A stretch of 64,000 nucleotides of DNA, from positions 4,960,001-5,024,000 of the forward strand of contig NZ_CP029145.1 of assembly GCF_003149515.1 (NCBI RefSeq). Direction: 5' to 3'. Each line of letters begins with the position of its first letter. Positions within the stretch are counted from its first letter, which is position 1. Below are positions 23,020 through 32,197 of the stretch, piece by piece. The position numbers and the translations under genes are program-made. Under the pieces are notes generated by a model. It saw only the letters and a program-made list of their open reading frames with translations. It did not search any database and was not told the DNA's origin. Source of the DNA: Hymenobacter nivis. GTDB taxonomy: Bacteria > Bacteroidota > Bacteroidia > Cytophagales > Hymenobacteraceae.

Positions 23020-26000
23020 ATGAAACATTCTTACTCACCATTAACAAGTTGGCTGCGGTGGCTCTGCCTCTGCTTGCTACTGGCCATGCCCGGATTAGGC
23101 TTTGCCCAGACGGTTACGCTTACACCAAATACTGCGGGTGACCCTCAAGATTTTAATAGTGTCCAAGTGGGCAACGTGTCAGGTTCTAAAGCATATACGG
23201 TAACTGGAAACGCTTTAACAGGCGATGTCACCATCGCCATTCCTCAGTATTTTGAGGGTAGTAAGGACAATGCCAATTTTTCAACTTCGACAGTAGTATT
23301 CGCAAAGAATGGCACTAGCCTGCCTGCTGGGTCAATCTTATACCTGCATTATAAGCCTGCGCAGCCTGGAAGCGATACTACGTTTGTTAATGCGACTACC
23401 AATAAGAAATCATCCCCACCAGTTTCTTCTAATTATATACAATTGGTGGGTACCGGCACGCCGGGTTCTCCCATCATTATGGTGAACCCAAATGCATTGC
23501 CAAATTTTGGAAGTCAAGCAACTGGCACTGCTTCTGGCTCTTCTAAGAGGGTCGCGGTAACGGGCTCGTCGCTTACGGCTAATATTACGGTACAGGCCCC
23601 AACTGGCTTTGTAGTAAGTAGCGATAGCATTACTTACGGCACAACGGCAACACTTGTGCAGACCGGCGGCACTGTGAGTACCACGTTGTACGTGAAATTT
23701 AAGCCCACAGCGGCAGGTGATATCAATGGCAACGTAACGCTCTCCAGCACTGGCGCCACCGATAAAACGGTGGGCGTTTCGGGCAATGGGCTGGCACCCA
23801 CGCCTACACTGAGTGTGTCGCCCACTACATCAACTGATTTCGCCTCAGTGGTCGTGGGTAACTCAAGCACAGTCAATGGGTCTTTCACCGTCAGTGGCCA
23901 GAACCTGCAGAGCAGCGTGACCGTTACGCCCCCCACCGGATTTCGCATCCGCACGGGGTCTAATGTATTTTCCACAAATGCTATTGTGCTGACGCAAGCC
24001 AACGGAACGTTGCTGCAAACTATAATCGACGTACAATTTACGCCCATTGTGGCTCAATCGTATCAAGCATCGGTATCGCTTAGTACAACTAATACTAGTG
24101 CAACAATAGCCGTAAGCGGTACAGGTAGCCCGGCTCCGGCTACTGCCACCTTAAATGTAAGCCCTGCCTCCCTTGACTTTGGGGTCGTAACAAGTAGTGG
24201 TAGTGCTGGTGTCCTTCGCTTTGATGTGAGCGGCACTAAGTTGTCAGCCGATGCAGTGCTAACGCCAAGCAGTACTAATATACAAATTCGAAATGCTTCA
24301 ATCGGAGGTCCCTTTTTGAACAATCCCATTACGCTGGCCCAAACCGATGGTACAGTGGTCGTTCAAACCATTGAAGTGAGGTTAGTAGCTAGTATACCTA
24401 AAGGCGCTTATGAGCAACAGGTAGGCATAACAAGTAGTGGTGCGCCAGATGTGCAGAAAGCTGTACTTGCTACTAATCCCAGCGGGGCTGTGTCGGCTAT
24501 TTCGGTATCAATCCCAGCTAGTAATGATTTTATATTTGCGGCCCAACGCGATAATATATCGGCTTCGCAATCATATACTGTATCTGCTAATAACCTGTTG
24601 CAAGACTTAGTGGTAGCCCCGACCGGACCAAACGCTTCCTATTTTGAGGTGTCTAGCGATAATTCGAAATTTTACCGCCAATTGAGTATTCCTCGCAACA
24701 CTACAGATAACAACGTTGCTCTTACGACAATATATGTGCGCTTCGTGCCTGGGCCTAACCAATTTACTGTAATTGCTACCATCAGTAATTCCAGTTCGCC
24801 GGCCCCAGCGGCTGACCTACAAGTATCGGGTATTAGTCAGCCTACCATTCGCCTGAGCAATTTTCCTGTGGCTTTTCCTGACGTTGTAAAGGGTAACGTC
24901 TCGGCGCCAGTATCAGCGCGCCTGCAAGGTTTCCTAATAGCTGGTACTGTAAACGTTCAGTTTCCTAGCGATCCTGGAGCTGATTCAGCGTTTCCTGATC
25001 GTAACCCAGAAGGTTTGCCGCAATATGAGTTCTCGTTTGATAACGGTGCAAGCTATTCTAAATCCATGGATATAACTCCGAACGATGCTGGCAATTTCGT
25101 CCGAGACATTAAAGTGCGTTTTGCTCCGGTTCGAGTAGGCGATGCGACATCGGCGATGCAATTCCGCAATGCCAGCCTGAACAATGATAACGGCACTGCT
25201 TACCAGCCTCTGCCAAATAGTGGTAGCGTGGTATCAGGGTATTCAATTGCTATTGAACCCACTGCGCAGTCGACAGCAATCATAGTGCGGTCGGCAGATC
25301 GTACCAGCGCTACAATTACTTTTAGGTTGAGTAATCCACCAGCTGGAACCAGCTATGGTGCAAACCGACTTGTCATAGCCAGTACTACCTATTCGCAGTT
25401 ACCGCCCAGCCTGTTTCCTGTTGATAAATCTACTAAGTACACTCCGGGTAACTTCAGTAATGGTGCTTATGAATTCGGTGCACCAGCCAATAGCAGGGTT
25501 GAAGCGTCTGGTAATACTTTCACAGTATTCAAAGCAGCAGATACAAGCTTTACTGTCAGTAAATTGGACCCAGACTTGACGTATTACTTTTACTCTTTTG
25601 AGTACAACTCTGACCGGCTGGCGGGAGCCGAGAACTACCTCGTGCCCAACAACCAGCCCTTGGCGCCGCTGCCGGTAGAGCTGGTGTCGTTCACGGCGCA
25701 GCTTCGCAACAAGCAGGTGAACCTGAACTGGGTGACGGCCAGTGAGAAGAACAGCCGCAGCTTCGACGTGCAGCGCAGCTCGAATGGCCAGACGTTTGCG
25801 ACCGTGCTGACGAAGTCGGCCCAGGGTAACAGCAGCGCCCGTACCACCTACGACGCCGTGGACCGCCAGCCGCTGCCGGGCCTGAGCTACTACCGCCTCA
25901 AGCAAATCGACAACGACGGCACGGTGGCCTACTCGCCGGTGGTGTCGGTGCAGAGCGATGGCGCGGTGGACATCAGCATCTACCCGAACCCGACGAGTGG

Positions 26001-26196
26001 TAAGGTGACCATCACCCTGCCCGCGGCCCTGGCTGCCAGCGCTCCCCGCGTGCGCATCAGCGACCTGATGGGCCGCGTGGTGCAGGAAGTAAGCCTGCCC
26101 GCTTCGGGCGAGATTGACCTGGGGGCCCTGCCCGCGGGCACCTACCTCCTCAACGTGGGCGGCCAGCAGGTGCGCAGCCGCGTGGTGAAGTACTAG
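23020..26196 (+). CDS. large exported protein with T9SS type A sorting domain
   Basis: A 1058-residue surface or secreted protein. Residues 1-29 are a Sec signal peptide ending GLGFAQ. At least five beta-sandwich repeats of about 110 residues follow to about residue 660. Each has a VxP...DFGxVxxGxxS...FxVSGxxL pattern then a TPPTGF-like block and a long strand ending in VSGxG, similar to Ig-like or choice-of-anchor folds. From about residue 890 the wording LPVELVSFTAQLRNKQVNL, SFDVQRSSNGQTF and YYRLKQIDNDGT is common in Cytophagales cargo. The last 75 residues (ISIYPNPTSGKVTITLP ... GTYLLNV) are the T9SS type A domain. The first 2.5 kb is clearly lower in GC than the last 0.6 kb. Function is probably adhesion or matrix. 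Confidence 0.88.
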   Translation: MKHSYSPLTSWLRWLCLCLLLAMPGLGFAQTVTLTPNTAGDPQDFNSVQVGNVSGSKAYTVTGNALTGDVTIAIPQYFEGSKDNANFSTSTVVFAKNGTSLPAGSILYLHYKPAQPGSDTTFVNATTNKKSSPPVSSNYIQLVGTGTPGSPIIMVNPNALPNFGSQATGTASGSSKRVAVTGSSLTANITVQAPTGFVVSSDSITYGTTATLVQTGGTVSTTLYVKFKPTAAGDINGNVTLSSTGATDKTVGVSGNGLAPTPTLSVSPTTSTDFASVVVGNSSTVNGSFTVSGQNLQSSVTVTPPTGFRIRTGSNVFSTNAIVLTQANGTLLQTIIDVQFTPIVAQSYQASVSLSTTNTSATIAVSGTGSPAPATATLNVSPASLDFGVVTSSGSAGVLRFDVSGTKLSADAVLTPSSTNIQIRNASIGGPFLNNPITLAQTDGTVVVQTIEVRLVASIPKGAYEQQVGITSSGAPDVQKAVLATNPSGAVSAISVSIPASNDFIFAAQRDNISASQSYTVSANNLLQDLVVAPTGPNASYFEVSSDNSKFYRQLSIPRNTTDNNVALTTIYVRFVPGPNQFTVIATISNSSSPAPAADLQVSGISQPTIRLSNFPVAFPDVVKGNVSAPVSARLQGFLIAGTVNVQFPSDPGADSAFPDRNPEGLPQYEFSFDNGASYSKSMDITPNDAGNFVRDIKVRFAPVRVGDATSAMQFRNASLNNDNGTAYQPLPNSGSVVSGYSIAIEPTAQSTAIIVRSADRTSATITFRLSNPPAGTSYGANRLVIASTTYSQLPPSLFPVDKSTKYTPGNFSNGAYEFGAPANSRVEASGNTFTVFKAADTSFTVSKLDPDLTYYFYSFEYNSDRLAGAENYLVPNNQPLAPLPVELVSFTAQLRNKQVNLNWVTASEKNSRSFDVQRSSNGQTFATVLTKSAQGNSSARTTYDAVDRQPLPGLSYYRLKQIDNDGTVAYSPVVSVQSDGAVDISIYPNPTSGKVTITLPAALAASAPRVRISDLMGRVVQEVSLPASGEIDLGALPAGTYLLNVGGQQVRSRVVKY

Positions 26197-26217
26197 GTAC
26201 AGGCAATCCGTAATGAG

Positions 26218-26250
26218 AGGGCCTTCCGCAATTGCGGAAGGCCCTTTTTT
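26218..26250 (+). terminator. terminator after the T9SS type A gene
   Basis: GAGGGCCTTCCGCAATT and AATTGCGGAAGGCCCTT form a perfect stem and are followed by TTTTTT. Confidence 0.9.
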
Positions 26251-26284
26251 GTGCCGGTGGGCGGTGCCGGCCTACCTTGCGGCC

Positions 26285-27478
26285 ATGCATTGTTTCTATC
26301 GTTTGCTGGGGGACTTGCTGGTCCTTTTGTCCGGCTGCCCCGCTGTTGCCCAAGGGGTTGTGACGGGCCGGGTGGTGGACGAAAAAGGCCAGCCTGTGCC
26401 CTACGCCAGCGTAGCCCTGGCCGACGGCCGCACCGGCACCGCCACCAACGAGGTGGGCGAGTTTAGCCTGCGGGTGCCCGCGCTGCCGCAGCAGCTCGTG
26501 GTACTCAGCATTGGCTACGGGCGCGCCGGGGCCCTGGCTACGCAGGCCGGGGCCCTGCCAGTGGTCATCGTGCTCAAAGCCAGCGCCGTGGAGCTGCCCG
26601 AGGTGACGGTGCGCGCCAACGCCGAGGCCGAAGAGCTGGTGGCCCGCTGCTACGCTAAGCTGCTGCGCCACCAGGCCGACGCGCAATACGGCCGGGGCTT
26701 CTACCGCCAGAAAACTCGTGAGAACGGCCACTACCGCGAGCTCTTCGATGCATTTTACGACGTGAAGCTCACGCCGCGCGACATGCCCAGCTGGGTGCTG
26801 GGCGAGGCACGCTACGCCTTTGTACCGGGCATTTTGAGCATGAAAAACTTCTCCATCTACACGCGGGCGCTGCCCGTTTTTCAGTTGCCTGGCGGGACCA
26901 GCCGCACGGCCCAGCCCCTGGGGGCCAATGCCGCGGAGCGTTTCCGGTTTGTACTGCGCCAAACCCTGCGCGACCAGGGCCGCGAGCTGGCCGTGGTTGA
27001 CTTTGGACCCCGCGTGGCCGGCGACCCCGTGGCCAGCGGTACCCTTTATATCGACCCGCGCACGGCGGCGCTGTTTCGTTTCGAGCGCGATATGCCCACA
27101 GCCGGCAATTTCACTTCCAGCAACCCCGCCATCCAGCTTGGACTCTGTACGTTGCATACTACCACCAATTTTGCGCCCCTGGACGACTCGCTTAGCCGCT
27201 TGGCCAGCACGCAAGTAGTGTCCAATATCCAGATGACGATGAAGGGCGTGCCATCGGAAACAACAACGACTTCCCAGTTTTTTCTCTACGAATACGGCCC
27301 GCCGACGCCCGGCCAGAAGTACCGGGCCATGCCCCAGGACGTGAACGATCTGGCGGAAATCAAGAAGCGCCGCTACCATCCCGAGTTCTGGCGCGATAAT
27401 GCCGTGGTGAAAGACAGCCCGGTGGAAGCCCAGGTAATCCAGGATTTTGAGGGCCGCCGGGTCTTCGGAAGATTATAG
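26285..27478 (+). CDS. exported protein with carboxypeptidase-like regulatory domain
   Basis: A 397-residue protein with a signal peptide (MHCFYRLLGDLLVLLSG..AVAQ). Residues 24-110 are the CarboxypepD_reg-like beta-sandwich (VVTGRVVDEKGQPVPYASVAL then TATNEVGEFSLRVP). The rest, from AEELVARCYAKLLRHQADAQ, belongs to a Bacteroidota envelope protein type of unknown role, with beta-rich blocks such as ASGTLYIDPRTAALFRFE. There is no TonB-receptor barrel. It may bind outer-membrane or surface partners. Start ATG 26285 is chosen for the signal peptide; TACCTTG nine bases upstream is a near -7 box. ispH follows after 39 bases. Confidence 0.75.
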   Translation: MHCFYRLLGDLLVLLSGCPAVAQGVVTGRVVDEKGQPVPYASVALADGRTGTATNEVGEFSLRVPALPQQLVVLSIGYGRAGALATQAGALPVVIVLKASAVELPEVTVRANAEAEELVARCYAKLLRHQADAQYGRGFYRQKTRENGHYRELFDAFYDVKLTPRDMPSWVLGEARYAFVPGILSMKNFSIYTRALPVFQLPGGTSRTAQPLGANAAERFRFVLRQTLRDQGRELAVVDFGPRVAGDPVASGTLYIDPRTAALFRFERDMPTAGNFTSSNPAIQLGLCTLHTTTNFAPLDDSLSRLASTQVVSNIQMTMKGVPSETTTTSQFFLYEYGPPTPGQKYRAMPQDVNDLAEIKKRRYHPEFWRDNAVVKDSPVEAQVIQDFEGRRVFGRL

Positions 27479-27517
27479 CCGTAACCTTACACGGGTTTTT
27501 CTGGTTACCCTGCTACT

Positions 27518-28369
27518 ATGCCGCCTTTATTGCTCAGTGTTCGCATCGACCCTAACTCCGGCTTCTGCTTCGGAGTCATCTATGCCATTCAGATGGCGGA
27601 AGATTTGCTCGACGAGCAAGGCTACCTGTACTGCCTGGGTGACATTGTACATAACGACGAGGAAGTGCACCGCCTGCAACAGCGTGGCCTGCGCATCATC
27701 TGCCACGAGCGGCTGGCCGAATTGCGCGACGAGGCCGTGCTCATCCGGGCCCACGGTGAGCCGCCGAGCACCTACAAGCTAGCCCTGGAAAATAACCTGA
27801 CGCTGATTGACGCCAGTTGCCCGGTGGTGCTAAAGCTGCAAAACCGTATTAAAACCAGCTTCGACAAGCGCGAGCAAATTTTCATCTACGGCAAGCACGG
27901 CCACGCCGAAGTGCTGGGTCTACTGGGCCAGACCGGCGGTAAGGCCGTGGTATTCGAGAATCTGGCCGAGCTGATGACCCACGAGCTGCCCTCGGCGCTG
28001 ACGCTTTACAGCCAAACCACTAAGAGCACCGCGAGCTTCTATAATATTAAAAATGAGCTGGAAAGCCGGGGCTACCAAGTGAACGCCAACGACACGATTT
28101 GCCGGCAGGTGAGCAACCGCGACAAAGATTTGCGACGCTTCGCAGCGCAGTTCGACCAGATTGCCTTCGTATCGGGCACCAAAAGCTCCAACGGCAAGGT
28201 GCTCTACCAGGTGTGTAAGGACACCAACCCGGATACCCACTTCATTTCCAACGTCGACGACATCGACCGCGCTTGGTTTCAGCCGGGGCAGTCGGTGGGC
28301 ATCTGTGGGGCCACCAGCACGCCCATGTGGCTGATGGAGCAAGTGCGCGAGGCCCTGGTGGGCCTGTAA
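27518..28369 (+). CDS. ispH: 4-hydroxy-3-methylbut-2-enyl diphosphate reductase IspH
   Basis: A 283-residue iron-sulfur enzyme of the last step of the MEP pathway, making IPP and DMAPP. The three cluster cysteines are at 17 (SGFCFGV), 101 (DASCPVV) and 195 (DTICRQVSNRD). H45 in IVHN and the RAHGEPP motif near 78-84 bind the diphosphate. KSSNGKVL and CGATSTP follow as expected. Length is normal for the short Bacteroidota form. It is 17 bases upstream of crtW and very likely co-transcribed, linking precursor supply with carotenoid modification. Start ATG 27518. Confidence 0.94.
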   Translation: MPPLLLSVRIDPNSGFCFGVIYAIQMAEDLLDEQGYLYCLGDIVHNDEEVHRLQQRGLRIICHERLAELRDEAVLIRAHGEPPSTYKLALENNLTLIDASCPVVLKLQNRIKTSFDKREQIFIYGKHGHAEVLGLLGQTGGKAVVFENLAELMTHELPSALTLYSQTTKSTASFYNIKNELESRGYQVNANDTICRQVSNRDKDLRRFAAQFDQIAFVSGTKSSNGKVLYQVCKDTNPDTHFISNVDDIDRAWFQPGQSVGICGATSTPMWLMEQVREALVGL

Positions 28370-28386
28370 TTTAAAAGCTAGTATTG

Positions 28387-29121
28387 ATGAGCGTATCCAC
28401 TGCCCCTTCCGTACCGGCCCGCCGCGTGGCCCCCGCGCCGCTGGCCGGCAAGGGCGTGGCGGCAGCCCTGCTGATTATGGTGGCCTGGGGCGGGCTGCTG
28501 GCTTGGCTGCTGGCTGGCTACCAGCCCAACTGGCACGCGCCGGGCCCCTATTTGCTGGTGCTGCTCCAAACGCATCTCTACACCGGGCTGTTCATTACGG
28601 CCCACGACGCTATGCACGGCGTGGTGAGCCCCAACAAGCGCCTCAACAACGCCCTGGGTACGGTGGCTACGGTACTGTTTGCCTACAACTGGTTCCCAAA
28701 TCAGCTGCCCAAGCATCACGACCACCACCGCCACGTAGGCACCCAGGCCGACCCCGATTTCCACTCCGAAGACCACGCTGGCTTCTTGCCCTGGCTGGCT
28801 CGCTTCGCCTGGAACTACGTAACCTGGTGGCAAGTGCTGCTGATGGCTGTGACCTACAACGTGCTGAAACTGTATTTTCCACAGACCAACGTCATCGCCT
28901 TTTGGATGATACCGGCGGTGCTGGCTACGTTGCAGCTGTTCTTCTTCGGTACCTACCTGCCGCACCGCGGCGAGCATGAACCCGAAAACCGGCACAAGTC
29001 GCGCAGCCAGTTGCGGCACCACGTCTGGGCTTTCGTCACCTGCTATTTCTTCGGTTACCACTTCGAGCACCACGACCAGCCGTACCTGCCCTGGTGGCGG
29101 CTATGGAAAACCAAGGTCTGA
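28387..29121 (+). CDS. crtW: beta-carotene 4-ketolase CrtW
   Basis: A 244-residue membrane di-iron enzyme of the fatty-acid-desaturase fold that puts keto groups on C4 of beta-ionone rings. The His boxes are H73DAMH77, HHDHHRH at 110-116, and HFEHHDQPYLPWWRLW near the C-terminus, the last being very typical for CrtW. DPDFHSEDH and FFGTYLPHR also match. Start ATG 28387 is used; a TTG lies one codon earlier. The bidirectional terminator at 29141 follows. With crtZ in the same region, a ketolated and hydroxylated carotenoid is the likely product. The cyclase that would make the ring is not in the window. Confidence 0.93.
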   Translation: MSVSTAPSVPARRVAPAPLAGKGVAAALLIMVAWGGLLAWLLAGYQPNWHAPGPYLLVLLQTHLYTGLFITAHDAMHGVVSPNKRLNNALGTVATVLFAYNWFPNQLPKHHDHHRHVGTQADPDFHSEDHAGFLPWLARFAWNYVTWWQVLLMAVTYNVLKLYFPQTNVIAFWMIPAVLATLQLFFFGTYLPHRGEHEPENRHKSRSQLRHHVWAFVTCYFFGYHFEHHDQPYLPWWRLWKTKV

Positions 29122-29140
29122 ACCAGTATTCAAAACTTGA

Positions 29141-29182
29141 CCCAATAAAAAAGGCCCGCCGAAGCGGGCCTTTTTTATTGGG
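29141..29182. terminator. bidirectional terminator between crtW and the HMA gene
   Basis: CCCAATAAAAAAGGCCCGC and GCGGGCCTTTTTTATTGGG form a perfect 19-bp stem with a four-base loop. A and T runs on both sides suit termination of both convergent genes. Confidence 0.9.
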
Positions 29183-29198
29183 CTAGGGCCCCGGGGCC

Positions 29199-29573
29199 CT
29201 ATTGGTGGGCCGGGGCGGTTTTCTTGCAGCACTCGGGCAGGCGGCTGTAGGCGCGGGCATCAGCGGTTTGCTCGTCGGCGTCGTAGCCGGTTTTCTGCAC
29301 GGCGGCGCGCAGGGCGGCGGTGTTAGTTTTTTCGGGGCGGTAGTTCACCGTGAGCACCTTGGTGGGCACGTCGAGGGTGGCGCTTTGCACGCCCTTCTCG
29401 TAGGCCATGCTTTTCTCGATGCGCGCCTTGCACATATCGCACACGGCCGAGGTTTTGAACTTGACCGTTTCGGTGCCGGCCACGGCTTTGGCGGCGGCGG
29501 GAGCAGTTTGGGCCTGGGCGCTGAGGCCGGCCGCGCTGAAGGCGGCGAAGAGGAAAAACGAAAGAGCTTTCAT
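29199..29573 (-). CDS. exported heavy-metal-associated (HMA) domain protein
   Basis: A 124-residue periplasmic metal-binding protein. A signal peptide (MKALSFFLFAAFSAAGLSAQA) is followed by one HMA fold: VKFKTSAVCDMCKARIEKSM with the metal pair C45-x-x-C48, then LDVPTKVLTVNYRPEKT and KTGYDADEQ. The C-terminal tail adds Cys-Cys at 115-116 and a final His, which could be a further copper or zinc site. It lies downstream of the TonB receptor on the same strand with a REP-like hairpin between them. Copper or other soft-metal trafficking in the periplasm is the likely job; the metal cannot be read from the sequence. Confidence 0.88.
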   Translation of the reverse strand: MKALSFFLFAAFSAAGLSAQAQTAPAAAKAVAGTETVKFKTSAVCDMCKARIEKSMAYEKGVQSATLDVPTKVLTVNYRPEKTNTAALRAAVQKTGYDADEQTADARAYSRLPECCKKTAPAHQ

Positions 29574-29636
29574 AAAAATGAAAAGAGATTAGAAGGCGAA
29601 ATAGTGCGAAAATTAAGCTAGGTTTTAATCTATAAG

Positions 29637-29733
29637 GTCGTCACGCTGAACGAGTGAAGCGTCTCTACCGCTTCGGTGAATCGATTAGTTTACTTACGTA
29701 TTAGAGATGCTTCACTTCGCTCAGCATGACGAT
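29637..29733. repeat. REP-like long hairpin repeat, copy 2
   Basis: Left arm GTCGTCACGCTGAACGAGTG then AAGCGTCTCTA; right arm TAGAGATGCTTCACTTCGC then TCAGCATGACGAT. It shares the GTCA(T/C)GCTGA and AAGC(A/G)TCTC blocks with copies 1 and 3. It lies between the TonB receptor and the HMA gene, both read on the minus strand, so it is intercistronic if they are co-transcribed. Confidence 0.8.
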
Positions 29734-29756
29734 ATCATATATTGAAAACCAATTGG

Positions 29757-32102
29757 TTACTCGACGCGGTAGCGGAGGCCAACATACGTGAGGCGGCCGT
29801 ACACGGGGCCCCACACCATTGCGGCGTCGAAGGTGGGGCTGAATGGGAAGGCGGCGCTTTCGATGGGGTTGGGCTGGCGGTAGTTGGTGAGGTTTTCGAC
29901 GCCGGCGTACACCTCCAGGCGCTTGAAGGCGCGCGTAATTTGGGTGTTGAGCGCGGCGTAGCGCGGGGCGTAGTACACGGCCGGGTTTTGGCCGGCGGCG
30001 TGCTGGTGGGCGCCGTCGTTGCCGAGGTAGGCCAGTGGCCGCTGGCCAAACCACTGCACCGTGAAATCGGCCCGCCACTTGTCGAAGGCCGAGGCGTAGC
30101 CCAGGTTCAGGAAGGCGCGGTGGCTGGGGGTGAGGGGTTTGGGCAGCAGCTCGTTGCCGTAGGTGGTGCGCACGTCGAGGTACTTGTAGGCGCCCTTCAC
30201 CTGAAAGCCCTTCACGGGCTCCACCTGCAACTCGGCCTGCACGCTGCGGGCGAAGGAGCGGTTCCCGGGGCCCAAATTGTTGATGAGCACGAATTGGGGC
30301 GCAGTGTACATATCGGCCACCACCTGGTTGCCGAACATGGTGTCGTAGTAGTCGGCCACGAACGTGGCTTGGCGGCCCCATAGCTCAAAATACTGCGTGA
30401 AGCTGCCGCCCAAGTTCCAAGCCGTTTCGGGGCGCAGGGCGTTGCCGATGACGAAGGTGCGGGCGCTGGCCAGCAGGTAGGCGTTGTCGGCGATGGGGTT
30501 GGCCATGCGCCAGCCGCGGCCCGCCGAGAGCCGGAAAATGGAGTTTTGGGTGGCGTCGTACTTCAGGTTGAAGCGCGGCGTGACCTGCCAGCCGTACAGG
30601 TTGTGGCGGTCGGCGCGTAGGCCGGCCACTATGGTCAGGTTGCGGCTGTTCTGGTACGTGTACTCGGCAAAGGCTCCGGGCACTAGCTCGCGGCGGCTGC
30701 GGTGCTCGCGGGCGTAGGTGTCATCCGGCGTCTCGGTGCCGTAGGTTTGGCCGGTGCCCAAAAACTCGCGGTAGTCGTCGTACAAAAAGCTCAGCCCCGC
30801 CCGGTAGCCGTGCGTGGTGCTCCCGATGATGCTCTGGAACAGCAGCGTGGCTTGGCCCGTGCGCTGGGTGCCGTCGTAACGCCGGGCCCCCGTCACCTCA
30901 CTAAACGAGTAAGTCGAGTTGAAGTCGTGGCTCGTGCCGTTCATCAGCAGGCCCAGGCTCTGGAAGGGGCGGGTGGGCCAGGTGTACGACGTTTTGGTGA
31001 AGGCCGTGTAGCGGCGGGTGGTGTTGGTGGTGCCGTAGGCCTGGCGGTAGGCGTCGGGCGCGTCGGGCCGGAAGCTCAGCTGGCCGCCCTGGCGGTCTTC
31101 GTGCAGGGCCCCCAGGCCCACCTCCGTCACCAGGCCGTGGCCGGAAAGGTACTTCCACTTGTTCACGGCGTTGAATTGCGTGGCCAGCGGCAGGTCCAGA
31201 AAGCCGTCGCCGTTGCGGTCCACGCGCCGGCCCAGGTGGTCGGTGTGCAGCAGCAGCACGGTGCTCCACTTCGGGTTAAGACGGACCGAGGAGTTGAGGT
31301 TGACGTCGAACTTGCCCAGGTCGTTGGCGTAGGCGTTGAACAGCAGCTGGTCGGTCTTTTCGGGCTCCTTCAGCTTGATGTTGATCTGGCCCGAAATGGC
31401 CTCGTAGCCGTTCACCACCGAGCCCGTGCCCTTGATGATTTCAATGTTTTCAATCCAGGGCCCCGCCAGGTAGCCCAGGCGGTAGGGCGCGGCCAGCCCG
31501 CGCAGGGCCGGCTGGTTGTCCACGGTCAGCAACGAGTAGGCCCCGTCGAGCCCCAGCAGCTGAATCTGCTTAGCCCCCGACACGGCATCGGAGGTCGTTA
31601 CCTCCACGGCGGCGTTGGTTTCGAAGCTCTCGGCCAGGTTGCAGCAGGCCGATTTGGTGAGGTCGCGGGCCGAAATTACCTGCGTGTTGGTGGGCGTGAT
31701 GGCCGAGTAGGCGGGGGCCCGGGTGGTTACCGTCACCTCGCCCAACTCCAGGCCGGGCCGCAAGCCCACCCGCAGGTAGGGGCTGCCGGCGGCGGGCACG
31801 GCCACCGTATCGGGCCGGTAGCCGAGAACCTGCACCACCAGGCGGCCGGCGGCCCGGGCCGGGCGGGCCAGCACAAAGTGGCCCGCCGCGTCGGCGGTGG
31901 TCGTGGGAAAACTGTCGGCCGTAGTGGGCGCGTCGGCCAGCCAGCGCAGCAGCGCGCCGGGCAAAGGCGCGGCCGTGGTTTGCTCCGTGACTTCGCCCCG
32001 CACCGGGCCGGGCACGGCCTGCGCCCAGGCGGCGCTGGGGGCCCCCAGCGCCAGCAGCAAGCCGCTGGTAAGCAGCGGGCTGAGCCCGCGCAAGGATTTC
32101 AT
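29757..32102 (-). CDS. TonB-dependent receptor, probably for a metal
   Basis: A 781-residue outer-membrane receptor. Residues 1-27 are a signal peptide. Residues 30-115 form the carboxypeptidase-like regulatory domain (VRGEVTEQTTAAPLPGAL). The plug follows from about 120: TNTQVISARDLTKSACCNLA then SFETNAAVEVTTSDAVSGAK, QIQLLGLDGAYSLLTVDN and GYEAISGQINIKLKEP. The rest is a 22-strand-type barrel ending in aromatic strands (TYVGLRYRVE). The SACC segment at the plug start is shared by a receptor group often found with HMA proteins, so a metal such as copper is the likely cargo (inference). It is preceded by a HYC_CC_PP-like gene and followed by the HMA gene. Confidence 0.9.
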   Translation of the reverse strand: MKSLRGLSPLLTSGLLLALGAPSAAWAQAVPGPVRGEVTEQTTAAPLPGALLRWLADAPTTADSFPTTTADAAGHFVLARPARAAGRLVVQVLGYRPDTVAVPAAGSPYLRVGLRPGLELGEVTVTTRAPAYSAITPTNTQVISARDLTKSACCNLAESFETNAAVEVTTSDAVSGAKQIQLLGLDGAYSLLTVDNQPALRGLAAPYRLGYLAGPWIENIEIIKGTGSVVNGYEAISGQINIKLKEPEKTDQLLFNAYANDLGKFDVNLNSSVRLNPKWSTVLLLHTDHLGRRVDRNGDGFLDLPLATQFNAVNKWKYLSGHGLVTEVGLGALHEDRQGGQLSFRPDAPDAYRQAYGTTNTTRRYTAFTKTSYTWPTRPFQSLGLLMNGTSHDFNSTYSFSEVTGARRYDGTQRTGQATLLFQSIIGSTTHGYRAGLSFLYDDYREFLGTGQTYGTETPDDTYAREHRSRRELVPGAFAEYTYQNSRNLTIVAGLRADRHNLYGWQVTPRFNLKYDATQNSIFRLSAGRGWRMANPIADNAYLLASARTFVIGNALRPETAWNLGGSFTQYFELWGRQATFVADYYDTMFGNQVVADMYTAPQFVLINNLGPGNRSFARSVQAELQVEPVKGFQVKGAYKYLDVRTTYGNELLPKPLTPSHRAFLNLGYASAFDKWRADFTVQWFGQRPLAYLGNDGAHQHAAGQNPAVYYAPRYAALNTQITRAFKRLEVYAGVENLTNYRQPNPIESAAFPFSPTFDAAMVWGPVYGRLTYVGLRYRVE

Positions 32103-32197
32103 AATAGCTGTAAATTAAGGTTTTCCGAAAACAGAAAGTCGGGCCAAAAAGCCGCGACGGCGGTCGCTGCACCAGCGGCCGCCTCATCCGAAAAACC

